A DNA stretch of 64,000 nucleotides from Prorocentrum cordatum. Its lineage: Eukaryota; Sar; Dinophyceae; Prorocentrales; Prorocentraceae. Shown in pieces: positions 30,098-40,165 of the stretch (position 1 is the stretch's first letter; each line of letters starts with the position of its first letter). The stretch is taken from assembly GCA_963575745.1 (NCBI GenBank), contig CAUYUJ010015276.1:239285-303284 (forward strand), in the 5' to 3' direction. Made by a program: the position numbers and the translations under genes. The notes beneath the pieces are model-generated. The model had not been told where the DNA came from. It did no database searches and saw nothing but the letters and a program-made list of their open reading frames with translations.

Positions 30098-33000
30098 ATG
30101 CTACAACCCAGTTGCCGCACCACAGGACCACCATCCTACTACAACTGCAAAGTCAATCACAATACTTGGGAACAGCACCACAAAGAAGATTTACCACACA
30201 TAACTTATTGTGGTAAAATCGCTGTTACTCAAGATGATGCACGGAGGTGTCTTATACGCGAACAACCTACAGGAACATGGGTGGATGACATTTCCCCATG
30301 GAAGAAACTTGCCAACCGACCACGCATCACAACCGTACGCATGGATCAGTGTGCGACGGGACTCAAAGACACGGCTGGTGACTATATTAAGAAGCCGACA
30401 AATATCACCAGCAACGACGAGACGATTCTTAAACCTTTTGAGCGATTCAAATGCAGCGGTCAGCATGTGCACGCACAGCCGTGCGACAGAGAGCTTTCAC
30501 TGGCACAAAAATACACTCGGCGACTGCAGTCTGCCTTTGTGGAGGCCGTCTATTTGGCGAGAGCCATTGACACTACGCGCGGAAACGCGCCTACACGCAC
30601 CGCGCATGCTTACCCTGCTGACCGTCCTGGTCAAGCCGAACCGGGAGAAGGTGTGAGACGCATCGGCGATCGTATCATCCCAAAAGTGGCTACGTGCCCA
30701 GCATGCATCGACAATGTCCGAAAGGACAGTCCTAGCCACAACAGAGACCCTACGCAGAGTAAGTATCATGATTCTATCTCTGTATATTGGCCATGTCCCA
30801 CATGCCAAAGGGATCTTACGAGAAGCAAAGGTGTTAAGAACCACCTCGATACCGAACCTGGTAAATGTCGTTTTGCTGAACCGTTTAAACTTCCAGATGA
30901 TCATGACCCCGAAGGTAAGACTGTGCCAGCTTGGTGGAAACCCTTACCCAAACCTGGTGAGGGCCAAGCTTCAGCGTCAGGTGGCCGCCAAGGCGCACAC
31001 GCCAGGCCACCGCGACCACGATCCTTCGGGAACGCTGATCCGACATCTGGTGCCAGCAGTTACGACATGCTACGAGACGCTCCCGAGCGTGGAAACACGC
31101 CTACTGCGTCCTCTGGCGAACCGCCACAGGTAGCGGCCCGCCGCGGTCGCCTACAAGGCGCGCCACCACCACCAGATGCAGTTGACGAAGGAGACCGACT
31201 GCGGAGAGCCACAAGGAACCCTCTTGCCTCCACCGGCTCGGGGGCTCCACGACTACCCGACTGGACGAGATTTGATATCCAACACAGTCTGCAAAATCTC
31301 CGTAGTCATGAACCTCATGTCGTTAAAAAGGAACTCCGTAAACTGCACCTACGGCGGTATCATGCGAAGGAACCCAAGATGAGGCTAATCCTAGACAATG
31401 TGGGACTGGACAACGTTCGACTGAATATGATCAAAGAAGTTTGTGACACCTGTCGGGAATGCAGAGCATGGGAACGTCCAGGAAACTCAACATTACCTCC
31501 GGTGAGCCTTCCGGGAAATTGGCTCGATGAAGGCGAAATGGATCTCATGTTTTACAAGAAACGAACCATATTCCACATTATGGATCCTTGTACTCGCCTG
31601 GCAGCAGGCCAAGGGATTTCCGACAGAGAACGTGACACTACACTCGACGCCTACCACTACTGCTGGATTGCCTATCGTGGACCCTTCAAAGTCTTGTGCT
31701 CAGATGGGGAAGGCGCCCTGAACAATGATACTGCTAAGGCCATGATGGCGAACAAGGGTGCAACGCTCCGTGTCCGAGCGCCTGGCCAACGCGCGACTTC
31801 AATCGAGTCGCGAAACGGTATTCCCAGGGGCGTTCACCACATGATTGAGGAAGAGCTGAACAGACACAACATCCCTGTTGTATTCACTAGGGCATTGGCT
31901 GAAGGCATCTTCGTTACCAACGCCTTCATGTTTCACAACGGAGTATCGCCATATCAAGCACACACTGGACGTCAGCCCTCCTTTCTTCCTGACCTCGACA
32001 CCCTTGACTTTCCCAAGGGACCCGAGACGTCAGGCCATGAACGAGAACGTCGTGTGAGGGAAGTTAGCTTAGAAGCAATAACTCAAGCCACGGTTGTGGC
32101 CAAGACAAATCGTGCTCTCAGGGCTAAAACGGCTCCAGATGGTGCTCGCCTTTACTCAGCAGGGGATCTGGTCGACTACCATCGACCCACTGCCACTAAG
32201 GACGATCATGGAGGCTGGAACGGCCCATTCCCTGTGATCCGTGACGTGCCTGAAAGAGGACACATCGTTGTCAAGGCAGGATCTCGTGAGGTAACTGCGA
32301 TGTATCCTGATGCTCGTCACACGCTGTACATTGAATGCCTCCTTACACGGGAACTTGGCATGGATAATATGGCCATGCAAACAGTCCTTACGTATGTGGC
32401 ACACCTCGGTGCAGGGAAACCTGCCAAAGTCTTTGGTTGCATCCCAGACTACAAGGGGAACCTCAATCTTTCAGACGACAGCAAGTTTCACCCGCGCGTA
32501 CATCTTGCACTACAGTATCTCGTGCGAAACTATTTCCGAGTAGAACACGTAGTAGCAGTTAGACTGGCCAGAAGTGTGCCATGTCTACCTGCAGTAAAGT
32601 ACGCCACCGGGTCTACGCTGATCCACTACGACAATGATGTTAGCCCAGCCTTCCACTATTATGAGTGTGTGGGCACTGGCCTGAACATTTCTCAAATCAC
32701 TGGTAGCACTCATTCCAGACTCATCCAATGTTTGACCTCACATGTTCCTTCCTCAGGATTTCACGACGACCTGGCCAAGTATCAGCACTCGGGCACCACG
32801 TCTGGAGAAGACGATTCGCCTGGAAACAGGCTTCCACCAGGCACCCCAGGTGCTTCATCACCAAGTGAAGGCCGTCTATCGACAATCTACGAAGATAACG
32901 AGGAACATAATATCGAAGCCATGATGCTGGAAGAGTGGTACGATGAGTTACGTATGGGCCTTCATCCCACGACGACTACCGACGATTATCTCTACTGCGT

Positions 33001-33300
33001 CCCAACAACCATGCTGCCCGACCAATGTGTCTTGGTTTCAGCATCTGTGGACGAAGAAGATCTCGTATTGTCGGAAACGCTCGGAGACGAGCCTGAACCA
33101 CAAGAGCCCTGTCTAGTCTCTCTATGCTCAACCACACCTGACGAGGGCTACTCTCTTGACAGTGATGAATATGGTCCCTATGTTGAGTTATGTTTTACAT
33201 CAGAAATGTCAAAGGTAGTATTGGACCAGACTCAACTTGCACAGCTCGACACTGATATGGTCGCAACGATGAGAGTATATGTATCCTCTGCCTGCTGCTA
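30098..33300 (+). CDS. Polyprotein: methyltransferase-like C part, zinc motifs, integrase
   Basis: Starts in the same frame as the preceding ORF. MQPSCRTTG-like segment at 30104 (Cys codon 30113) sits where C5-methyltransferases have motif IV (PCQ); REQPTGTW at 30257 sits where they have ENV (motif VI). Then VRMDQCATGLKD, KKPTNITSN and a C-x3-H-x-H motif. Two CPxC zinc-like motifs follow (CPAC 30695, CPTC about 30793). Integrase: HHCC (LHLRRYH near 31342; CDTC 31442), catalytic D at 31541, D at 31703, E at 31805, and a C-terminal GDLVDYHRP...GWNGPFPV. The frame is left near 33300. Confidence 0.78.
31340..32340 (+). CDS. Integrase core within the polyprotein
   Basis: Zinc-binding H-x4-H and C-x2-C are both present, and all three acidic catalytic residues are retained: EMDLMF (D, 31541), LCSDGEGA (D, 31703) and SIESRNG (E, 31805). 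The second D and the E are separated by 33 residues, close to the D,D-35-E of copia integrases. The 5-bp target duplication of this copy agrees with a copia-type enzyme. Confidence 0.85.
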
Positions 33301-34328
33301 CACGTGCTGTGGTAGTCATGGAAGACGACCTACTCACCGAAGCCGACATAGCAGCACACCCGAAAGAGGTTAGTCAAGCTTTGTACACTGAACTCAAGAT
33401 CTGGCTTGATAACCGGTGCTTTGAGATGTATGATTTATCCAAAGCTTCCAATATCATGACATCCAGATATGTATATAAGTGGAAGTTTGTGAAGGTAGGT
33501 ACCGAGAACGTTAAAACCATCCGTCTCAGACTTGTCCTTCGTGGATTCATGGACACCGAGGCCTTCGATGTGGAAACCTTCTCGGGAACCGCTCGAAGGC
33601 AGTCCCAGAGACTCCTGGCAAGTGAGGCGGCATGCCATCCAGAGTGGATCTTAGCATCCATGGATATCGACAAAGCGTTCCTCCAGGGCTTGACCTATGA
33701 GGAACTTGCCCATGCCACCGGCGAGGAAACTCGCATGGTTTGCTTCACTCTTCCACCGGGAAGTGCCCAGGTATTTCGTACACTGCCCGGCTTTTCCTCC
33801 TATGACGAAAGCCGGCACTGCCTCAGGTGCCTCAAGCCAGGAACGGGCACAAAGGACGCCCCAAGAGCGTTCTCTCTTAAGCTTCGCACGACCGCACGAG
33901 CTATATGCCTTACACCGACAAGTTATGATCTTGAGTTTGAATTCAGCCAAGATTTGTTAACGGCAAAACATGTCGATGACATTAATATGACAGGCCTAGA
34001 GAAAAATATAGACGACTATGTACAACGCGTCGAAAAGGTGTCTGGCAAATGCAAGCTTAACAAACACTCATATACGAACTGCGCCGTTCGCTACACTAAG
34101 AATGACCAAGGGGATGTGATCATGGATCAGGACGAGTATATCAAACAACTACGTCCTATCACACACCCAGAACTTACAGGAGCGGCGGCCGATGCCAAAG
34201 CCACCAAGCTCATCACCGACATGTTCGTCAGCTTGCGAGGAGCCTTTGCCTATGCCCTTCTTACTCAAGTCTGGCTCATGGCATATGTGGTCTCTCTTCA
34301 GAAAATCCAAGGGCCCACCAACCTATAA
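33300..34328 (+). CDS. Reverse transcriptase (Ty1/copia type, RVT_2)
   Basis: The frame in phase with 33279 carries the copia RT order: SRYVYKWKFVK, LRLVLRGFMD, FSGTARRQSQRLL, ASMDIDKAFLQG (first catalytic Asp, 33663), GTKDAPRAFSLKL and KHVDDINMTG (33969-33998; the usual YVDD appears as HVDD with both Asp kept). Ends at TAA 34326, after which the same frame continues into RNase H. CAA to TAA is the simplest origin of the stop. Confidence 0.9.
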   Translation, partial: TRAVVVMEDDLLTEADIAAHPKEVSQALYTELKIWLDNRCFEMYDLSKASNIMTSRYVYKWKFVKVGTENVKTIRLRLVLRGFMDTEAFDVETFSGTARRQSQRLLASEAACHPEWILASMDIDKAFLQGLTYEELAHATGEETRMVCFTLPPGSAQVFRTLPGFSSYDESRHCLRCLKPGTGTKDAPRAFSLKLRTTARAICLTPTSYDLEFEFSQDLLTAKHVDDINMTGLEKNIDDYVQRVEKVSGKCKLNKHSYTNCAVRYTKNDQGDVIMDQDEYIKQLRPITHPELTGAAADAKATKLITDMFVSLRGAFAYALLTQVWLMAYVVSLQKIQGPTNL

Positions 34329-34346
34329 GTCAGACGACTGAATGCT

Positions 34347-34631
34347 GTGGCGCGAAAGCTGATCAGCAGCCCGAAACGCATCACCTTCCCTCGGATGAAG
34401 CCGACGAATGAAGTTGACATACACAGTGATTCGGGGTATCGGAAGCTCACCGGGGAGGAGGACGATGAGACCAAGGGCTATGGCATACGCGGGGCCAACG
34501 TACTACGGCGAGGAAACTCGCCTCAAGGCAAAACCGTCGTTCACCTCTGTGACGGACTATGCAAATCACACCGACTGCAGGTGAGGTCCAGCTATGCCGC
34601 TGAGGCACTTGCAGCTGCACACAAACCTTGA
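34347..34631 (+). CDS. RNase H domain fragment
   Basis: Same frame as RT. Contains DIHSDSGYR (first catalytic Asp region), GYGIRGANVLRRGNSP and RSSYAAEALAA (catalytic Glu), the usual copia RNase H order. A frameshift near 34620 moves coding into the frame read as NLDECYPTLITLHELE, which runs to TAG at 34765 and then to 35044. Confidence 0.8.
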   Translation: MARKLISSPKRITFPRMKPTNEVDIHSDSGYRKLTGEEDDETKGYGIRGANVLRRGNSPQGKTVVHLCDGLCKSHRLQVRSSYAAEALAAAHKP

Positions 34632-35044
34632 TGAGTGTTACCCTACGCTCATCACTCTCCACGAGCTCGAGGCAGGGGCTCTGACTCCACGACAACTACG
34701 AGATATGCGTGAAGTTGGGGGCCTAGCTGTTAAAGTATCCCTTACCATAGACGCTGAGTCGGTTTAGAAATCGCTATCCAGCAAGGATCTCAAGATACCG
34801 ACGGAACGGACCTTGCTTGGACAGATTAGCTGGATACGTGAGCTCATGGATATAGGTATAGTGCATAATGTGCAGTGGTGTGATACTAGAGATATGACCG
34901 CATATGGGCATACAAAGGGGAGCATCGATCGGGAGCTGCTTTTGGAAGTGGTGTCAGGCAACCAGTCATTTAAGTATGACGTGAAGCAGTTTGTTCCCTT
35001 TCGGGGTCCCGAGGACAGAAACAAGCCTAAGTCTAATCAGTTTT
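34624..35044 (+). pseudogene. C-terminal tail of the polyprotein, frameshifted and stopped
   Basis: The frame from 34624 encodes the C-terminal part of the RNase H region (LHELEAGALTPRQLRDMRE). After TAG 34765-34767 it continues KIPTERTLLGQISWIREL up to TAG at 35042-35044. This conserved tail normally follows RNase H in copia-type polyproteins (a short K-x-P-x-x-x-x-L-x-x-D/E-I-x-W motif). Confidence 0.6.
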
Positions 35045-35421
35045 AGTCTGTCCTTGTTGCCCCCGCGGTCCAATTTGCCAGCATGGGCGCATACTACAGA
35101 GGCGCCCTTCTAGGTGCTCGGAAACGAGCCTCACATTTCACGCTTGGTAACGAGCCTGTTCAATGCGATTCAGGCTCTTTGTCTTAATACCCGTTTGCTC
35201 GGTGAGGTATGGCCTGTTTGGCTTACCTCTAGCCGGGCCGATAGCCCTTTACCATTCAAGGGGCTGTCTCGTATTTGCGTGAAATGCCTTGCGAGGAAAC
35301 TCGCCTTACAGTCTGGTGTTAGGCCAGTCTGTATTCACTGTTTTCTTGCAAACAGTTGCGCGCGCGGCCTTTGTAGAGCCTAACGGCTGCGTGGCTATAC
35401 TCTCCGTCTCCTCCCCTCCCG
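35045..35421 (+). other. 3' untranslated part of the element; pyrimidine tract instead of a polypurine tract
   Basis: Non-coding stretch with three GNRA hairpins (35116, 35142, 35291). The last 21 bp before the 3' LTR (35401-35421) are TCTCCGTCTCCTCCCCTCCC plus G, pyrimidine-rich on the sense strand. A plus-strand primer would normally need a purine-rich run here. Confidence 0.6.
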
Positions 35422-35691
35422 ACTTTAAGGGTAGCTCTTTGGGAGATGTTATATAGAATCGGGAGTATAGCTCGCGCGCCGTTGCCCTTGGCTCAAAGGC
35501 ACGCGCGCCCTATTTGCCCGGACACTTATCTTAGTGTTCGCTATGTGCTGGAAAGATCATTACATCGATCTTATCCTATCTTATCCGTCCGTTCCCCATA
35601 TTGAACCACCCCAGCAGGGCAATGGACGCTATCTGCCATCCGATTCCCATGGGAGCGGATATTATTTGACTTACCGTAGTCACTTTCGACT
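35422..35691 (+). repeat. 3' LTR of the copia-like element (270 bp)
   Basis: Pairs with 19593-19861. It keeps the DinoSL-like segment (35479-35497), the GC-rich hairpin and the ATG-led open frame that begins MCWKDHYIDLILSYP. It is followed by CGACG at 35692-35696, the right target duplication. Confidence 0.9.
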
Positions 35692-35900
35692 CGACGGTAA
35701 GACCCCGCACGAGAATCTGTCTAACTTGTTTGGAGATCTCCTCCCGCCCCCTCCCGTTTCCCACCTACTCCTGCCTCCTCCTCCTCCTCCTCGTCCTGCC
35801 TGCTCCTCCTCCTGCCCAGGCCCGGCCTCCCCCTCCTCCAGTTGCCTCCCCCACCACCTCCTCCCTCCTCCTCGTCCTTTTCCCTCTCCCTCTCCCTCCT

Positions 35901-35921
35901 CCGTTTCCGTTTTGGCTCAAG
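35901..35921 (+). promoter_or_regulatory. DinoSL relict at the 5' end of a retrogene
   Basis: CCGTTTCCGTTTTGGCTCAAG-type segment identical to the dinoflagellate spliced leader at 18 of 21 positions, including the 12-base 3' end. It follows CT-rich low-complexity DNA directly. Relict leaders at gene starts are a known mark of reverse-transcribed, reintegrated mRNA in dinoflagellates. Confidence 0.8.
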
Positions 35922-37089
35922 CCGGTCACAGCGGGCGAACCCCCTTGTTGCGCAAGCCAGCTCAAGGGCTGCTGCTTCTGCTGCTGGAGGTGTTCCGCGT
36001 GGAGTTTGAGTATGGCTGCGGGAAACCTTCGGGGCCGTCGGCCCGAGCGTGTGTTAGTGGAGGAGTCACGAGGTAAGGCCTGGGCGAGGAAGTCCGCTGT
36101 TAACCTCGCACGACGGCTTCGGCGCGAGCGTGCGCTGAAGGCGGATACGGAGCTGGTCAGCAGCGCGACGGACCAGGCCATTGTGGACATCGACGTAGAT
36201 TTCTGCATCGACGGCTGGAGGAGCTGCGCGGGAGGCTGGCGGCTTTGAGGCAGGCCCTCCTGCTGCACCGGCGGCTCGACGCGGAGCTTGGCCATCATCG
36301 TTACCACCTCGGGGGCGCCTTTCGGGAGCTTGCGACCCTCGTGAAGCTGCCCGCGGAGGTCATCGTCGAGGCGCGTGCCGTCAAGGCTGCAGCCGACAGG
36401 GCTCGGCACGGGCCATGGGGTGGTGGCGGCGGCTTCGGTGCCAGCTGCGAGCGGAGGCGACGGAGTTTTTCCCCGCTGGGGTTCGTGGGGAATCGCTGCC
36501 CACTTCATCGAGCCTCCGATGCACTTGCGGCGCCGAGGTGTATTCCCTCTGGGCGGCGTCGGGGCTCGCATTGCCGCTCGGCCAGTGGGGCATTGATCAT
36601 CAAGACCCCCTGGCCGCCGACGTGCTCGCCGCGCCTGCGCTGGTTCCTGACTGCAGTGCGGTCGCCAGGCTGCCCTGTGACCAGATGCCGAGCGTGATGG
36701 ACTCCATGAAAAGCGTGTGCGAGAGCGTGGACTCGGATGCGGCTGGCCGTCGCGCGGCTGATCCTGAGCCGCGGCGGAGCGCTGGCGCGTCGGTGGCGTG
36801 CGGCTACCTTTGCGATGCACGACGTATGAAGTCGACTGAGGGTGCGGTGTCGGATGCCTCGTGCGCGGTGCAGGGGGAGGCGCGCGGCGGTGCGGTCGCC
36901 GAGGAGTTCATGGACGCGCAGGTCCCACTGGCTCCGATGGCAGGCGCGACGCTGGGCGACGGCGTCTCGGAGGCTGTCGCGATGCCGAAGAGGAAAAGTC
37001 GCCTTCTGGAGCTGCTGGTGAAGGCAGAGCTTGACGGCACTTCTCCCTTCCCTCCAGAGGTCATGGCCCAGCTTCTCGGCCGCAGGTGA
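35922..37089 (+). pseudogene. Decayed processed gene (DinoSL retrocopy), unknown product
   Basis: The first ATG after the leader is at 36012 and opens 78 codons (MAAGNLRGRRPERVLVEES..., Arg-rich, helical) to TGA 36246. Sensible coding continues in a second frame (LEELRGRLAALRQALLLHRRLDAEL..., coiled-coil-like, about 36205-36415). From about 36415 it continues in a third frame with low-complexity and acidic segments, ending MPKRKSRLLELLVKAELDGTSPFPPEVMAQLLGRR-type sequence at TGA 37087-37089. No introns are apparent. No family was recognised. Confidence 0.55.
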
Positions 37090-37204
37090 CGTTGCCCTAC
37101 TTCGGCGTATCGGAAGGCCTCGTCACGGTCGTGGGGCCCCGGGCTGGTCAGGCCCAGTTCTGGCCCCTTGCGGCGCGCATGTGAGCGCACCTCCCGCCAT
37201 TCCG

Positions 37205-37700
37205 CCACTCTCCCTCTCCCTCCTCCTCCTCCTCCTCCTCCTCCTCCTCCTCCTCCTCCTCCTCCTCCTCCTCCTCCTCCTCCTCCTCCTCCTCCTCCTC
37301 CTCCTCCTCCTCTCCCTCCTATTCCTCCTCATTTCCCCCTCCCCCGCCTCATCCTCCTCCTCGTCTCCTTCTGTGTCCCCCTCCTCCTCCTTCTCGCCCT
37401 CCTCCTCCTCCTCCTCCTCCTCCTCTCTTCCTCCTCCTCCTCTTCCTCCTCCTCCTCCTCCATCCTCCTCCTCAGGCTTCCTGCCTCCTCCTTTGTCCTT
37501 CTGGGGGCTCTTGGGCACTCCTGGAGCCTTCTGGGCCTTCCGGGACCTCCGTCCTCCTCCTTTTCTTCGTCCCCCTCTTCCTCCTCCTCCTCTTCCTCGT
37601 CCTGTTCCCCCTCTGCCTCCTCCTCTTCCTTCTCTCCTTTCTCGTCCAGCGTCCTCGTCCTCCTCTTCCTCCTCCTCCATCTCCTCCTCTTCCTCCTCTT
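37205..37700. repeat. CTC-rich microsatellite block
   Basis: About 37215-37315 is almost pure (CTC)n; the rest is interrupted CTC/TTC. Poly-Leu, poly-Pro and poly-Ser frames are artefacts. Confidence 0.92.
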
Positions 37701-37820
37701 TCTCCGCGTGCGGAACGCGACCGAAAGGGCACGCGCGACGTGCGTCCCAGCGGTTACGCGCCGGAGGACTACCCTGAGGAAGCGCGCGCCGGAGGACGAC
37801 CCGGAGAAAACGCGTGAGGC

Positions 37821-38666
37821 GCGGGCCCCATAGGGCGGGGGCCCCCGCTTGAGACTTCCTCAAAATTTACTCGCCGACGAGGCTCCCGCCTTATACTTCA
37901 TCCATATTCAGGCCTCAGGAACCCAAAAGTGACGACGGTTACAGGAGGCCGATGACCGGCCCCGGATTCGAGCGTGAAGTGCGGGCCCCATAGGGGGGGG
38001 GGGATTTTGCCTGAGACTTCCTCGCGCTTCACTCACAGTCGAGACCCACGCCTGATCCCTCCACCATGTTGAGGCTTCAGGATACCAAAAGTGACGACAA
38101 TCACAGGTTCCCGATGACCCGATCGGGTTATTCATATGAGCTGCGAGCCCCAGAGGGTGGGGGGTCCCGCTTGAGACTTCCTCGCAATTCACTGACAGTC
38201 GAGACTCCCGCCACATACTTCTTTCACTTGCAGGCCTCAGGGGCCCAGGCGCGACGGCAGTTGCAGGAGGCAGATGATCCATTCGGATTCCTCATGTGAG
38301 CTGCGGGCCCACAGGGAGGGGGCTACCGCTTGAAACGTCCTCGCGCTCAACAAAAGGACGAGGCTCGCTTGACATTTCGTCCACATTCAAGCTTCAGGAC
38401 ACCAGACGTGACGACAGATGCAGGGGGTCGATGACCCGCTCGGATTACTAACATGAAATGCGGGCCCCACGGGGAGGGGGCTCCCGCTTGAGACTTCCTC
38501 GCAATTCAATGACAGACGAAGCTCCCGCCACAGACCCCCTTTCAACATCCAGCCTCAGGAGACCGATGGCCCATTCGGACTACCAACGTGAGGTGGCCCC
38601 ATGGGGATGGGGCTCCCGCCTGAGACCTCCGCGCGAATCACTCACAGACGAAACTCCCGCCTGAGA
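37821..38666 (+). repeat. 160-bp tandem repeat, about six units
   Basis: Units start with GCGGGCCCCA near 37821, 37981, 38142, 38303, 38460 and a shorter one near 38592. Each contains GAGACTTCCTCGC, a CAC-GACGA-CTCCCGCC block, a TTCAGGCCTCAGGA block and a GATGACCC..CGGATT block. Confidence 0.88.
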
Positions 38667-38960
38667 TGCGTGAGTGAGAGAATGAGTGAGTGAATGAGAG
38701 AGCTACGGAAGATGAGGACGATGCCATTGATAATGATGATGACGATGGTGATGATGATGATGAGTGTGAGTGTGTGAGTGGGTGGGCGGGTAGGTTGGTG
38801 AATGGATGGGTCAGTGCGTGCCTGAGTGATGAAGATGGTAACGTGTGTGTGTGAGTGGGTGGCTGAGTGGGTAAGCGAGTGTGTGTTTGAGTGTGTGATG
38901 GAGTGGGGGAGTGAGTGAGAGTGATGATGTGTGTGACTGATTGAGTGAATTAGTATGCGT
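38667..38960. repeat. GTGA/GATGAT low-complexity
   Basis: Interrupted GTGAGTGA and GATGATGAT tracts, as at 40220-40390. There is no coding value on either strand. Confidence 0.8.
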
Positions 38961-39029
38961 TTGGAGAAAAGGAGAGGGTGCGTTCTCCTTTTCTTGTGCG
39001 TGTTGTCCAGAAAAACAAATATGCGAACG

Positions 39030-40165
39030 GAGTTCCCCACATAAAGATATGAACGGTTTCGTGGGACCCATGGGGTATGACAACATCAACACGAAGGAGA
39101 AGCCCACCGAACGAGTAAGTACGCACAGCAACTACGTGGCCTCCTGCCCACGGCATGCGCGGCATTACGCAATTACTCCACAACTACACCATCCTCAGGC
39201 GGGGCCTCCCTGGAGGGGTGGAAGGGGTCCGAAACCATGTAAATAGTATGGGTTTCCGATGCCCTCCTCGCTCAGGCGGGGCCTCCCTGGAGGGGTGGGA
39301 AGGGCACGAAACCATGTACATAGTATGGGTTTCCGATACCGTCCTCGCTCAGGCGGGGCCTCCCTGGAGGGATGGGAGGGGCACGAAACCATGTAAATAA
39401 TATGGTTTCCAAAACCGTCATCGCTCAGGCGGGGCTTCCCTGGAGGGGTGGGAGGAGCACAAAGACATGTACATAGTATGGGTTTCCGATACCCTCCTCT
39501 CTCAGGCGGGGCCTCCCTGGAGGGGTGGAAAAAAGGGGCACGCAACCATGGAAATAGTACGGGTTTCCGATGCCCTCCTCGCTCAGGCGGGGTTTCCTTG
39601 GAGGGGAGGGGAAGCACGAAACCATGTAAATAATATGGCTTTCCGATACCGTCCTTGCTCAGACGGGGCCTCCCTGGAGGGATGGAAGGGGCACGAAACC
39701 ATGTAAATAGTATGGGTTTCCGAGACCCTCCTCGCTGAGGCGGGGCCTTCCTGGAGGGGTGGGAGGGGCACGAAACCATGTAAATCATATGGTTTCCGAT
39801 ACCTTCCTCGCTCAGGCGGGGCTTCACGAAGCCATGTACATAGTATGGGTTTCCGATACCCTCCTCGCTCAGGCGGGGCCTCCTTGGAGGGGTGAGGGGG
39901 CACGAAACCATGTAAATAGCATGGGTTTCCGGTACCCTCCTCGCTGAGGCGGGGCCTCCCTGGAGAGGTGGGAAGGGCACGAAACCATGTAAATAGTATG
40001 GGTTTCCGATACCCTCCTCGCTCAGGCGGGACCTTCTTGGAGGGGTGGGAGGGATGGTATGATATGGGAGGCTGGAGTGGTAGGCGTGGTATTGATATGG
40101 GAGGCGGGAGGCGGGAGGGAGAAGGAGAGGATGTTTCTTGGAAAACAAGGACCCCACTCAGGATG
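39030..40165 (-). repeat. 77-bp satellite array with flanks, inverted relative of 14.7-18.2 kb
   Basis: About eleven units of the 77-bp satellite in minus orientation (39200-40055). The left flank (CCCCACATAAAGATATGAACG...CCCATGGGGTATGACAACATC) is the reverse complement of 18095-18195. The right flank (GGTATTGATATGGGAGG...CACTCAGGATGTGGGGAA) is the reverse complement of the leaders at 14745-14815 and 16470-16550. The common unit is therefore leader + array + trailer, with TTCCCCACAT at both ends, suggesting a satellite-bearing transposable element. Confidence 0.85.

Larger units (their letters stand above)
20078..35304 (+). repeat. About 38 dispersed 14-nt GNRA-tetraloop hairpins
   Basis: Form: GC-N-N-G, GNRA loop, C-N'-N'-GC, nearly always followed by C. 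Starts: 20078, 20117, 20171, 20952, 21035, 21484, 21811, 21958, 22426, 22501, 22717, 23432, 24099, 25242, 25503, 25551 (one mismatch), 25806, 26008, 26418, 26928, 27009, 27510, 27543, 28078, 28167, 28610, 29224, 29482, 30577, 31087, 32411, 32818, 33079, 33721, 34508, 35116, 35142, 35291. Ten variable pairs are seen (AG, GG, GA, TC, TG, CT, GC, AC, GT, TT), matched by complement or G-T wobble. Loops are GAAA, GCAA, GAGA or GTAA (one GAAG). Most encode x-GN-x-P peptides, but 26008, 28078, 28610, 32411 and 33721 are read in other frames, and the last three lie beyond the RNase H frame. Confidence 0.9.
19593..35691 (+). mobile_element. Large Ty1/copia-like LTR retrotransposon (16.1 kb), decayed
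   Basis: Bounded by 269/270-bp LTRs and a CGACG duplication. The coding order protease-integrase-reverse transcriptase-RNase H identifies the Ty1/copia (Pseudoviridae) lineage. It is about twice to three times the size of typical copia elements, because it carries extra domains: Tpt1-like RNA 2'-phosphotransferase, RING-H2 and methyltransferase-like modules. Lesions include frameshifts near 20360-20395, 20940-21089, 22815, 24090, 29050, 33300 and 34620, and in-frame stops at 28537, 30080, 34326 and 34765. It inserted about 200 bp upstream of a DinoSL-bearing retrogene. Confidence 0.93.
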
